A stretch of 21,162 bases of DNA from JAVBOW01 sp031549495. Lineage in GTDB: Bacteria > Bacteroidota > Bacteroidia > Bacteroidales > Rikenellaceae. Numbering within the stretch: the first letter of the stretch is position 1; every line of letters begins with the position of its first letter. Below the pieces are notes generated by a model. It did no database searches. It had not been told where the DNA came from and worked only from the letters and a program-made list of their open reading frames with translations. The position numbers were made by a program, and so were the translations under genes. Of the stretch, positions 6,976 to 15,136 are shown piece after piece. The DNA lies in NCBI GenBank assembly GCA_031549495.1, contig JAVBPS010000091.1, forward strand, positions 1 through 21,162. The letters are read 5' to 3'.

Positions 6976-8898
6976 ATGACACGACCGTTACTCGCATTAT
7001 GTATCCTGTTTCTGACGGCCTGCGGCGGTGGCGCGCGCGTGGACGGCGAGGTCCATGCCACGGCCGATTCGACCGGGGTTATCGCGTTGATCGACCACTA
7101 TGTGGAAACAGGCGAATGGCATGAAGCGGAAGGCAACCCCGATTCGGCGGCCTGTTATTACCGGATGGGTGTGGAACTGGGCCGCCGGGAAGGTTATACC
7201 AAAGGGTTGTACGATGCCGCGTGCAGCCAGGTGGCGCTGCTCAACAACACCGGACAGCGCGATTCGGCGCTGGTGGTCGGGAAGCAACTGTTGGAATGGA
7301 TGCAGCAGGCGGGCGACGAACTGCTCGTCGCCCACGCCCAGTATACCCTGGGTAGCACCTACGCGCAGATGAGTTTCTACGAAACGGCGCTGGTCTGCTA
7401 CCGCGACGCGCTCACCCATTACGAGTCGGCCGGAAACACCCGCCGCATGGGGATGATCTACAATGTGATGCAGACCATCTATCTGGAATTGGACGCGATC
7501 GACAAGGCGGTCGAATACGGCGAGATGGCCCTTGAACTCACCCGCGCAACGCCGAGCTACCCGTACGCGTTGCTTAACACCTCGAACAGCTATTCCTACT
7601 CGTTCCCCCGGCAGTACGAAAAGGCCGGGAAGTGCCTGGACGAGTTGCTGCTCATCCTCAAAGACGACCCCAATCCCTATCTTGAAGGGTTGGCGTACAA
7701 CAATATGGGTGATTTGTGCCTGAACACCCACCGGTGGGGCGAGGCCGGGAAGTATTTCCGCAAGGCGGTCGAAGGGTTCGAGCGGCTGGAATACCCCGAA
7801 AACGCCCTGTCGGCCGAACTGGGGCTTGCCTACCTGGAATTCTACAAAGGCAATAACGCCGACGCCGAACGGATGGCGCGCAAGGTGCTCGCCGGGGCCG
7901 AAGAGTATGAGGCCCAGACCGAAATACGCCGCGCCCTGGCGTTCATGGGCGACCTGTCGATCGCTCGCAAAGATTTTCGGGCGATGCGGACGTGGTACGC
8001 CGCCGCCGACTCGGTCGACAAGGTGAGCGTGAACGAAAAGGTGCTTTTGATCACCCAGGAGCTGCGGGAAAAATACGAAACCGAGAAAAAGGAAACGCGC
8101 ATTTCCATTCTGGAAGAGGAGCGGCATTCTATCATGTGGCTGAGCGTGGCGTGCTCGGCAGCCTTGCTACTAATCCTGGTGCTTTTCTTGATTCTCTGGC
8201 GGTGGACCGCCCAGAAAAAGCGCCTGGCCGAGCAGCAGCACCGCCTGGCCGAGCAACAGGTCGCGCAATTGGAGCAGGAACGGCAACTGATCGCCACCCA
8301 GTCGGTGCTGGACGGCGAGACGGCCGAGCGTACCCGCCTGGCCCGCGACCTGCACGATGGACTGGGAAGTATGCTGACCGGCGTGAAACTCAACCTGGAA
8401 ACGATGAAAAACGGCGCGTCGCTCAAGAAGATCGACGTGCAGCACTTCGAGACGGCATTGGGCATGCTGGGCGAGTCGATGACCGAGCTACGCCGCGTGG
8501 CCCACCACCTGATGCCCGATTCGCTGAGCCGCTACGGCCTAAAGACCGCCCTGGCGGATTTCTGCGGCAACTTCCCGCAGGTGGAATTCAGCTATTTCGG
8601 CAGCGAGCAGCGCCTCGACCCGAAGATGGAGGTGATGATCTACCGCATCGTCCACGAACTGGTCAACAATGCCCTCAAACATTCCGGCGCGGGGCAGGTC
8701 ATGGTGCAGGTGATGCGCGAGAGCAGCTACGTCGCCTTTATCGTACGCGACGACGGCACAGGTTTCAATCCTGCCGCCCACACCGGCGGCATGGGTCTGC
8801 GTAACATCCGCGATCGGGTGGCTACCTACAACGGCCGCATCGAGATCAGCTCCGGCGCGGGCCGGGGAACGGAGATAAATATCGAGTTCAGCATCTAA
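6976..8898 (+). CDS. TPR-type sensor histidine kinase (HisKA_3 / HATPase_c)
   Basis: The product is 640 aa from the ATG chosen because it begins a clean lipoprotein-like signal (LFLTACGGG). A GTG at 6940, preceded by AGGAGG, would add 12 residues. The order is: a periplasmic region of about six or seven TPR units (roughly 35-370); a single membrane helix (about 386-409); a coiled-coil linker with a repeated RLAEQQ; a HisKA_3 dimerisation helix with the phospho-acceptor in RLARDLHDGLGS (His460); and an HATPase_c domain with HELVNNALKHSG (N564/N565), DDGTGF (592-597) and GGMGLRNI. All key residues are present. It should autophosphorylate and pass phosphate to the response regulator encoded 11 bp downstream. 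The ligand is unknown. The divergent envelope operon suggests an envelope cue. Confidence 0.95.
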   Translation: MTRPLLALCILFLTACGGGARVDGEVHATADSTGVIALIDHYVETGEWHEAEGNPDSAACYYRMGVELGRREGYTKGLYDAACSQVALLNNTGQRDSALVVGKQLLEWMQQAGDELLVAHAQYTLGSTYAQMSFYETALVCYRDALTHYESAGNTRRMGMIYNVMQTIYLELDAIDKAVEYGEMALELTRATPSYPYALLNTSNSYSYSFPRQYEKAGKCLDELLLILKDDPNPYLEGLAYNNMGDLCLNTHRWGEAGKYFRKAVEGFERLEYPENALSAELGLAYLEFYKGNNADAERMARKVLAGAEEYEAQTEIRRALAFMGDLSIARKDFRAMRTWYAAADSVDKVSVNEKVLLITQELREKYETEKKETRISILEEERHSIMWLSVACSAALLLILVLFLILWRWTAQKKRLAEQQHRLAEQQVAQLEQERQLIATQSVLDGETAERTRLARDLHDGLGSMLTGVKLNLETMKNGASLKKIDVQHFETALGMLGESMTELRRVAHHLMPDSLSRYGLKTALADFCGNFPQVEFSYFGSEQRLDPKMEVMIYRIVHELVNNALKHSGAGQVMVQVMRESSYVAFIVRDDGTGFNPAAHTGGMGLRNIRDRVATYNGRIEISSGAGRGTEINIEFSI

Positions 8899-8909
8899 AA
8901 CGCCGGACG

Positions 8910-9542
8910 ATGGAAACGAACGAAACGCCCCCGATCAGCGTCGCCATTGCGGACGACCACAAGGTGGTCTCCGAAGGGCTGGAACACATCATCGCCAATT
9001 CAGGCTGCGCGCGGGTCGTCGACGTGGCGCACAGCATCGCCGAATGCCGGCAGATGCTCTGCCGTTGCCGTCCCGACGTGCTGATCCTGGACGTAAACCT
9101 CGCGGACGGCAACGGCATCGACCTGTGCAGCGAGGTCAGGGCCGCCTACCCCGAGGTCAACATCATGATGCTGACCAGCTACGCCGAGCCGGCCGTCGTG
9201 GCCCGCGCGCTGGACGAGGGGGCGCTGGGCTACGTGCTCAAGAATTCGCCCTCCGAACAGATCGTCGAAGGCATCCGCACGGTGGCCGCGGGCGACCATT
9301 TTTTGTGCGACCAGGCCCGGACGCTATTCAATGCCAAAGCCGCCCGCCCCGTGCCCCTCTCCCCGCGCGAGACCGAGATACTGGCCCTGATCGTCGAGGG
9401 CTACACCATCAAAGAAATATCGGAGAAACTATTTCTGGGTTTCGAGACCGTGCGCAGCTACTGCAAATACCTGCACCTGAAACTCGGCGTTCGCAACACC
9501 GCCTCACTGGTGCGCAAGGCGATCGAACAGAAATTAATCTAG
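8910..9542 (+). CDS. NarL/LuxR-family response regulator
   Basis: The product is 210 aa, the normal family length. The receiver domain (about 9-125) has the acidic pair D15/D16, the phospho-acceptor D61 in VLILDVNLADG, T89 and K111 (GYVLKN). A LuxR-type helix-turn-helix covers about 148-208 (LSPRETEILALIVEGYTIKEI, then FLGFETVRSY). It should be phosphorylated by the adjacent kinase, dimerise, and bind a palindromic site. The inverted repeat at 6842-6891 between the two operons is the obvious candidate target. The start ATG follows the kinase stop by 11 bp, so the two are cotranscribed. Confidence 0.95.
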   Translation: METNETPPISVAIADDHKVVSEGLEHIIANSGCARVVDVAHSIAECRQMLCRCRPDVLILDVNLADGNGIDLCSEVRAAYPEVNIMMLTSYAEPAVVARALDEGALGYVLKNSPSEQIVEGIRTVAAGDHFLCDQARTLFNAKAARPVPLSPRETEILALIVEGYTIKEISEKLFLGFETVRSYCKYLHLKLGVRNTASLVRKAIEQKLI

Positions 9543-9572
9543 GTGCCCGACTTGAAAACAGTCGCTCGGCAT

Positions 9573-9602
9573 TTGGGTTTTCAGAGAATCTTGCTACCTT
9601 TG
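9573..9602 (+). promoter_or_regulatory. Full Bacteroidetes -33/-7 promoter for a non-coding RNA
   Basis: TTG at 9573-9575 and TACCTTTG at 9595-9602 are separated by 19 bp, the usual spacing. This is the best-formed promoter in the window. No start codon with a convincing ORF follows, but a structured stretch and a terminator do. Confidence 0.7.
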
Positions 9603-9607
9603 TGTTG

Positions 9608-9810
9608 ATAATGAATCGCGGCGCAACCGGCCGCAAGACCGCCCGGACAAAATCGGTGACAGTCCCGAATCCTGGTTTTTGAGATATTGACTATAAGGCG
9701 ATTAGGGAAAGGCACAAAATCCGCTTTCTCCGCCAGGGCGACTGAAAATCGATCAGTTGTCAAAATACACCCAAAACGACACCCGTTTAGTTGTTGTTTT
9801 GGGTGTTTTT
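9608..9810 (+). ncRNA. Candidate stand-alone structured RNA, about 200 nt
   Basis: The region has its own promoter and terminator and no plausible reading frame. By eye it folds with a closing stem joining 9605-9611 to 9757-9763 and 9615-9618 to 9750-9753. Hairpin one is GCGGC/GCCGC (9618-9622 with 9630-9634). Hairpin three is GGCG-AUUA-GGGAAAG with CUUUCUC-CGCC (9697-9711 with 9724-9734). An alternative long-range pairing joins CAGUC/GACUG (9660-9664 with 9740-9744) and CCUGG/CCAGG (9671-9675 with 9733-9737). A rod with an open centre would fit a 6S-like RNA, and a multi-branch junction would fit a riboswitch or other sRNA. I cannot assign a family. Confidence 0.55.
9767..9810 (+). terminator. 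Intrinsic terminator of the candidate RNA
   Basis: Stem arms 9767-9780 (ACACCCAAAACGAC) and 9793-9806 pair over 14 bp with a single G-U. They enclose a 12-nt loop and are followed by a T-rich tract (9806-9817). Confidence 0.8.
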
Positions 9811-9844
9811 CTTTCTTCGGGGATGCTTCCCGATGGGTTGATTA

Positions 9845-9899
9845 GGCTCAGTCCGAAAAGTAGGTTGGTGGAATTTTCGGGCTCAGTCTGAATTTTCGG
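9845..9899. repeat. Short direct repeats
   Basis: GGCTCAGTCCGAA (9845-9857) recurs as GGCTCAGTCTGAA (9880-9892). GAATTTTCGG occurs at 9871-9880 and again at 9890-9899. The stretch is non-coding and its role is unknown. It may be the remains of a dispersed element. Confidence 0.45.
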
Positions 9900-9936
9900 T
9901 GGAGAGCGATATAGTCCTATCCTTTCCTTTGCATTT

Positions 9937-10028
9937 TTGTCATCCTGAACGCCAGTGAAGGATCTTGGTCGGAATGGTTTGCAGCACACAGCCAGACCAA
10001 GATTCTTCACTGGCGTTCAGAATGACAA
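9937..10028. repeat. Palindromic dispersed-type repeat with 34-bp arms
   Basis: Arms 9937-9970 and 9995-10028 are reverse complements with two mismatches, both of which would be G-U in RNA, around a 24-nt loop. The arm core (GTCATCCTGAACGCCAGTGA) resembles the GTCATTCTGAGCGAAGCGAA palindromic repeats scattered through many bacterial genomes. It sits in the gene-free region 9811-10226 before the TonB receptor, in which I see no credible ORF. Confidence 0.7.
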
Positions 10029-10226
10029 GCTCGAACTGAGGACACACAGCCATCAGGTGTGTCGAATTTACACCAACCTGTTTTTCGGGATGATCCGTTG
10101 ATTAGCCAGATTCATTAGCCTCAACTGTTTTTTTCTGTATCTACTGCTTCTGCTTACGTCCCTATGCGAAACCTCTTTGTATTTCGCATCCTTGACAATC
10201 TCCCGGCGAATCATTATAAATCAGTA

Positions 10227-10257
10227 TTGTGCCTTCGCCGATGGAGCGCTTCCTTTG
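10227..10257 (+). promoter_or_regulatory. Probable promoter of the TonB-dependent receptor gene
   Basis: TTG at 10227-10229 and TTCCTTTG at 10250-10257 are 20 bp apart. The -7 box has one deviation from TAnnTTTG. The predicted start near 10263 leaves a leader of about 15-20 nt before the ATG pair at 10275/10281. Confidence 0.45.
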
Positions 10258-10280
10258 CACTGTCAAACCTTCTGATGATC

Positions 10281-12608
10281 ATGAAAAAACTCGTCCTCGC
10301 CCTTTTATTCCTTGGCATCTTTTCCGGTTTTGCAGCCGGACAACCCACCCAGACGATCCGCGGCGTGGTCCGCGACCGCTCGTCCGAGGTTCCGTTGCGC
10401 TCTGTGAGCGTCGCGGTGTCCGGCGCCCCCTCGTCACTGAACGCCTCGACGGATAGCCTCGGGCGGTTTGCGATCCCGGGCGTACCGGTAGGACGCTACG
10501 ACATCCAGGCCACCCTGATGGGTTACCAGCCCGCCATTTCGAAGGAGATCCTGGTCACCTCGGCGCGGGAAACCTTCGTCGAGATATGGATGACCGAGAG
10601 CGCCGAAGCGCTGGACGCCATAGTCGTCACACCCCAGATCGACAAAGCCGAGCCCCTGAACTACATGGCCCTGGCCAGCGCACGTGTGCTGAGTGTGGAG
10701 GAAGCCAGCCGCTATGCGGGCGGTTTCGACGACCCGGCCCGCCTGGCCTCGTCGTTCGCCGGGGTGACGGGCTCGATGGGTAACAACGGGATCGTGGTGA
10801 GGGGCAACTCGCCCGTCTATTTCCAGTGGAAGATGGAGGATGTGGAAATTCCCAATCCCAACCATTTCGCCGACGTGACCGCCTTCGGGGGCGGGGGTTT
10901 AACGGCCCTCAGCAGCCATGTACTGGGCAATTCCGACTTTTTCACGGGCGCTTTCCCCGCCGAGTACGGCAACGCGCTCTCGGGCGTGTTCGACGTCAAT
11001 ATGCGCCGGGGCAACAACCGGAAAATGGAAAACACCTTCCAGATCGGCCCCCTGGGTATAGACCTGGCCTCCGAAGGGCCGTTCAAAAAGGACGGGGACG
11101 CGTCGTATATCTTCAACTACCGCTACTCGACCCTGGCGCTGCTCTCCCCGCTCATGCCCGAGGACGCCGACGGCACCCAATACCAGGATTTGTCGTTCAA
11201 GCTCAATTTTCCCACCCGCAAGGCCGGTACTTTCTCGCTGTGGGGGATCGGCCTGGTCGACCGCTCGGGGCAGACTGCCGAGACCGATCCCGCCGATTGG
11301 GTCTACCTGCAAGACATGGAGGACCAGGACGTGAAGCAGTACATGGGTGCAGCGGGCTTGAGCCACAAAATCGCCGCGGGCAAAGGGGCCTACCTGAAAA
11401 CGACGCTCGCCGCTACGGTCGGGGGGCTGGACATGCACACCGAGCGGATGGACGCGGCCGCGGAATTAAAACCGCAGAACGTGATCAAAAACACCAACTG
11501 GAACTTCGTTTTCACCTCGGCACTGAACAAGAAATTCAACTCCTGGCACACCAACCGCACCGGAGTCCGCATTACGGGCCTGCAATACGACATGCTTTTG
11601 GAAGAAGCTTACGACGGGCAGTCGATCCGTACCGTGGCCGATCAGTCGGGTTTCAGCACCCTGCTGCAAGCCTACAGCAGCTCGTCGCTGCAACTCTCCG
11701 ACGCATGGACTTTCAATGTGGGGGTGAACGCCCAATGGCTCACGCTGAACGACAGCTACGCGATCGAACCCCGCGCCGGGTTGCGCTGGACGTTCCGCCC
11801 CGGCCAGTCGATAGGCGTATCTTACGGGATGCACAGCCGCATGGAGATGCTCAACTACTACTTCTCGGGTCCCGCGGGCCAGCAGATCAACAAAGACATC
11901 GACTTCACCCGCGCCCATCATATCGTGCTGAGTTACGACTACACCATCGGCAGGGATTACCATTTGAAGATCGAGCCTTACTACCAACTACTGTACGACG
12001 TACCCATACTGCCCGGCACCTCGTTCTCGCTGATCAACCTGCAGAGCGATTGGTTCATCACCGACAGGCTTGAGAATTCGGGCAAGGGAATGAATTACGG
12101 CGTGGACCTGACTTTTGAAAAATACGTGTCGCGCGGTTTCTATTATATGTTCACCGCCTCGGTGTTCGAATCGAAATACCGGGCCGGGGACGGGGTGTGG
12201 CACAGCACCCGCTTCAACCGCAATTACGCCGTGAACCTGCTGGCGGGCAAAGAGTGGATGACGGGCCGCCGCGACCAGAACACCTTCGGGGCCAACTTCC
12301 GCATCACCTACCAGGGCGGGGACCGTTATTCGCCCGTAGACGATGCGGCCTCCACAGCCGCCGGGGATGTGGTGTACGACGACACGAAGGCCTTCTCGGA
12401 GCAACTCGGCCCGGCTTTCCTATGCCACTTCACGGTCAACTACCGCATCAACCGGGCGAAGACCTCTCACGAATTCGCGCTGAAAGTGCTCAATGCCACC
12501 AACTACAAGGATTACTACGGCCACCGCTACAACTTCCGCACGCACAGCGCGGAGCCCGAGCGCGAGGCGATCATGATCCCAAACATCAGCTACAAGATCC
12601 AGTTCTGA
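10281..12608 (+). CDS. TonB-dependent outer-membrane receptor with carboxypeptidase-like regulatory domain
   Basis: The product is 775 aa from the MKKLVLALLF start (an ATG two codons earlier is possible). A signal peptide ends near FAAGQ. A CarboxypepD_reg-like domain follows (about 25-110: TIRGVVRDRSSEVPLRSV, GRFAIPGVPVGRYDIQ). Next come a TonB-box-like ALDAIVVTP, a plug domain (about 125-230: RLASSFAGVTG, NNGIVVRGNSP, FFTGAFPAEYGNALSG) and a beta-barrel ending in KIQF with the expected terminal Phe. It should import a substrate driven by TonB. It is shorter than SusC-type porins and has no SusD neighbour, so a glycan role is not indicated. The substrate is unknown. An in-frame ATG at 10164 lies upstream of the promoter and is not used. 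Confidence 0.9.
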   Translation: MKKLVLALLFLGIFSGFAAGQPTQTIRGVVRDRSSEVPLRSVSVAVSGAPSSLNASTDSLGRFAIPGVPVGRYDIQATLMGYQPAISKEILVTSARETFVEIWMTESAEALDAIVVTPQIDKAEPLNYMALASARVLSVEEASRYAGGFDDPARLASSFAGVTGSMGNNGIVVRGNSPVYFQWKMEDVEIPNPNHFADVTAFGGGGLTALSSHVLGNSDFFTGAFPAEYGNALSGVFDVNMRRGNNRKMENTFQIGPLGIDLASEGPFKKDGDASYIFNYRYSTLALLSPLMPEDADGTQYQDLSFKLNFPTRKAGTFSLWGIGLVDRSGQTAETDPADWVYLQDMEDQDVKQYMGAAGLSHKIAAGKGAYLKTTLAATVGGLDMHTERMDAAAELKPQNVIKNTNWNFVFTSALNKKFNSWHTNRTGVRITGLQYDMLLEEAYDGQSIRTVADQSGFSTLLQAYSSSSLQLSDAWTFNVGVNAQWLTLNDSYAIEPRAGLRWTFRPGQSIGVSYGMHSRMEMLNYYFSGPAGQQINKDIDFTRAHHIVLSYDYTIGRDYHLKIEPYYQLLYDVPILPGTSFSLINLQSDWFITDRLENSGKGMNYGVDLTFEKYVSRGFYYMFTASVFESKYRAGDGVWHSTRFNRNYAVNLLAGKEWMTGRRDQNTFGANFRITYQGGDRYSPVDDAASTAAGDVVYDDTKAFSEQLGPAFLCHFTVNYRINRAKTSHEFALKVLNATNYKDYYGHRYNFRTHSAEPEREAIMIPNISYKIQF

Positions 12609-12609
12609 A

Positions 12610-12683
12610 GCCGGGCTCCGTTCTTTGGCCCGGCAGCCAGCATGCGGAACGCCCGTCGATCATGATCGACGGGTGTTCCGCAT
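12610..12683 (+). terminator. Two tandem hairpins after the TonB receptor gene
   Basis: The first hairpin pairs GCCGGGC with GCCCGGC (12610-12616 with 12628-12634), directly after the stop codon. The second is a nearly perfect 42-bp palindrome (12642-12683) with 21-bp arms broken by one G-T pair. Neither is followed by a T-run, so termination may be weak or they may protect the 3' end of the mRNA. Confidence 0.5.
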
Positions 12684-12807
12684 TTAAGGATTCGCAGAGG
12701 ACGAGACTTCAGCACTGAAACAGAGCGAATTAATGTTTTTTATAACGCTAACGGCCTGAAATAGTTACCAATTCGCATTAAATCGCACCTATATCTCTGA
12801 TTTTCGT

Positions 12808-12815
12808 TATATTTG
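12808..12815 (+). promoter_or_regulatory. -7 promoter element of the AsmA-like gene
   Basis: TATATTTG matches TAnnTTTG and lies about 33 bp before the ATG at 12849. No clear -33 TTG is seen. Confidence 0.5.
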
Positions 12816-12848
12816 CGTGAAAAATTTTTCCACTACCCTACCCGAACG

Positions 12849-15059
12849 ATGAAAAAAATAGTAAAGATCCCTTTGATCGTCGCGGCCTCTTTGCTGGGGC
12901 TGCTCGTGATCGCCCAGTTGCTCGTATCGCCTGTTGTGAAGAGTTATCTCAATTCGCACGGCGAACAGCTTATGGGCCGGAAAATAGGCGTCGAGAAGCT
13001 CTTTATCAACCTACTGAATACCAGCGTACGCGCCCGGGGGATCACGATCTATGAAGCGGACGGGCAACAGCATTTCGTCACGTGCGGCGAATTTTCGACC
13101 CGCGTACGCCTGTTTCCCATGTTAGCCAAAGAGTTCATCGTGGCGCGCATATCGCTCGACAGCCTCACGGCGCGACTCATCCAGGACGGCGAGCGGTTCA
13201 ATTTCGACGATATCCTGGCGCACTTCGCCAGTGAGGAAGAGAGCGCCCCGGCCAGCGAGCCTTCCGGCTGGGGTGTGGGGATCTACAACATCGGCCTGCA
13301 CAACGCCTCGCTGCTTTATAAGGACATCTCGATGGGCGGAAAGTGGGACATGGAGAACATTACGCTCGACATCCCCGGGTTCTATTTCAGCAGCGAGAAG
13401 ACTGACGCGGGGCTGCAACTCGATTTCCCGGACGGGGGGTCGCTCAGCTCGCAGATCGAGTACGATTACGCGGACGGCACGTACGACCTGGCCGTTTCGT
13501 TGCGTGAGTTCACGGTCGCCGGACTGCTGCCCTATGCGAAGCAATATATGAACCTCTCGTCGCTCGACGGGCTGCTGGGAGGCGATGTGAAGATCAAAGG
13601 ACGCACGGACAACGCGCTCGATTTCGACCTGCGCGGCAGGGTGTGGCTTCGCGGCTTCGAGCTCAAAGACCTCAAAGAACGCCAGGTGGCGGCGGCGGAC
13701 AGCGTTACGGTCACCATCGACCGGATCGACCTGCTGGAATCCCAATATATGCTGAGCGCGATGGACATCTACGGGATGAAGACCCACTACGAGATGTATG
13801 CCGACAGCACCCATTCGTTCAGCGATATCATACGCGAGGATGTGGCGGCGGCGGAAGAGGCGGATTCATCGCAGCCGGTGAATTTCCGCATCGGCATGCT
13901 GGCCATGCACGGCGGCACCGTGGAGGTCACCGACCACACCCCGCACATCCCGTTCCATTACCGCATCGGGGATATCGGGGTCGAGGCGTCCAACATCGAC
14001 ATGCAGTCGCATTGCACGCTCACCGCCCGCGCCTCGCTCCACGGCCAGGGCCGCCTGCGGGTGCATTGGACGGGCAGCCCCACGGATATGAGCTACCACA
14101 ATCTGACCATCGAGCTGCACAACGTCGATATGGCTCATTTTTCGCCCTACACCCTGACCATGTTCGGCTATCCGTTCCACCACGGCACGCTCTCGTTCTC
14201 GGGACAGAACGTGATCCGCAACAAGCGGTTGGAGGGCACCAACCACCTCGACATCCACGACCCGAAGCTCGACAAGAAGACCAAAGAGCATAAACCGCAG
14301 TACAACCTGCCGTTGCGCACGGGCGTCTACCTGCTCACCGACCGGGAAGGGCGGATGAAGATGGATCTGCCGGTCACGGGCAACGTCGATTCCCCGGAAT
14401 TTTCCTACCGCAGGATCATCGTCAATGCGATCGTCAACACGCTGATCAAGGTGGTCACCTCGCCGGTGATGCACCTGGCCGACGCGATGGGAATCGCGTC
14501 CGATAAGATGGGGTATATCGAATTCGACCCCGCGCGCGTCGATTTCACCTCCGAGCAATATGATAAGATGGCGAATCTGGGTAAGATGCTCCAGGACAAA
14601 CCCGAGTTGAAACTCTCGCTCTCGCAGGGCCTCAATTACGACCGGGCGCTCGCGGACGAGGCGGTGGCGCAGCTCAAACAGGCCTACTTCCTGAGCCGCA
14701 ATCCGGGCAAGGCGGGCGTATCGCTGGAGATGCTGGAAAATGAATCGGCCATGGCGGTGGACGTGAAATCGCCCCAGTTGGCCCAATATGCCGATTCGCT
14801 GATGACAGCCCGGTCGCTCACGACGGCCAAGACGGACCTGACCTCGAAAGCGATGGCGATCTATTCGCAACAGGCCGGGGAGAAGCTCACGGAGCGTATG
14901 CAGGCCCGCAATGCGATGATCGCGAATCATTTTACGAAGAGCCTGGGGCTGGCCGATTCGGTATTTACGGTCTGCACGAAGCCTGCCGACTCGCTGCGTT
15001 GCCACAAAGGCCGCGACAGCTATGCCGTATCGCTGGGACTGCGCGACGAGACCTTATAG
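12849..15059 (+). CDS. AsmA/DUF748-like inner-membrane protein
   Basis: The product is 736 aa from the ATG after the -7 box; a TTG 36 bp upstream overlaps that box and is rejected. An N-terminal membrane anchor (about 6-28) is followed by a long periplasmic region. Its early part is typical of AsmA-like/DUF748 proteins, with VKSYLNSHGEQLMGRKIGVEKLFINLL and FSTRVRLFPMLAKEFIVARISLDSL. Near residue 553 comes YIEFDPARVDF followed by a segment on summing low-residue Lys/Leu helices (KMLQDKPELKLSLSQGL), as in DUF748 C-termini. Family members are inner-membrane-anchored bridges linked to lipid transport and outer-membrane homeostasis. The role here is inferred. It is a single-gene unit, with its own -7 box and terminator. 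Confidence 0.8.
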   Translation: MKKIVKIPLIVAASLLGLLVIAQLLVSPVVKSYLNSHGEQLMGRKIGVEKLFINLLNTSVRARGITIYEADGQQHFVTCGEFSTRVRLFPMLAKEFIVARISLDSLTARLIQDGERFNFDDILAHFASEEESAPASEPSGWGVGIYNIGLHNASLLYKDISMGGKWDMENITLDIPGFYFSSEKTDAGLQLDFPDGGSLSSQIEYDYADGTYDLAVSLREFTVAGLLPYAKQYMNLSSLDGLLGGDVKIKGRTDNALDFDLRGRVWLRGFELKDLKERQVAAADSVTVTIDRIDLLESQYMLSAMDIYGMKTHYEMYADSTHSFSDIIREDVAAAEEADSSQPVNFRIGMLAMHGGTVEVTDHTPHIPFHYRIGDIGVEASNIDMQSHCTLTARASLHGQGRLRVHWTGSPTDMSYHNLTIELHNVDMAHFSPYTLTMFGYPFHHGTLSFSGQNVIRNKRLEGTNHLDIHDPKLDKKTKEHKPQYNLPLRTGVYLLTDREGRMKMDLPVTGNVDSPEFSYRRIIVNAIVNTLIKVVTSPVMHLADAMGIASDKMGYIEFDPARVDFTSEQYDKMANLGKMLQDKPELKLSLSQGLNYDRALADEAVAQLKQAYFLSRNPGKAGVSLEMLENESAMAVDVKSPQLAQYADSLMTARSLTTAKTDLTSKAMAIYSQQAGEKLTERMQARNAMIANHFTKSLGLADSVFTVCTKPADSLRCHKGRDSYAVSLGLRDETL

Positions 15060-15097
15060 AGAGGATCGCAGCAGACGGTTCAAATCTCCGGACAACG

Positions 15098-15136
15098 GCC
15101 CCTGAACGATTTGTCGTTCAGGGGCTTTCCTTTTTT
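15098..15136 (+). terminator. Intrinsic terminator of the AsmA-like gene
   Basis: Perfect 12-bp stem GCCCCTGAACGA / TCGTTCAGGGGC with a TTTG loop, followed by a T-rich tract (15126-15136). Confidence 0.9.

Noticed and set aside
9640..9680. Cobalamin riboswitch, suggested by CGGTGACAGTCCCG
   Set aside because: The GGGAA-type element, the CCGCxACTGT box and the GAAGACCTGCC-type B12 box are not found, and a terminator and 400 bp separate it from the TonB receptor gene.
9753..10010. 85-aa frame on the minus strand
   Set aside because: It runs through the terminator and the palindromic repeat, so its sequence is explained by non-coding elements.
10164..10274. Upstream ATG for the TonB receptor
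   Set aside because: It lies before the probable promoter at 10227-10257 and would bury the signal peptide behind about 39 hydrophilic residues.
13866..15005. 379-aa open frame on the minus strand
   Set aside because: It is a shadow of the AsmA-like gene with no signal, domain or promoter.
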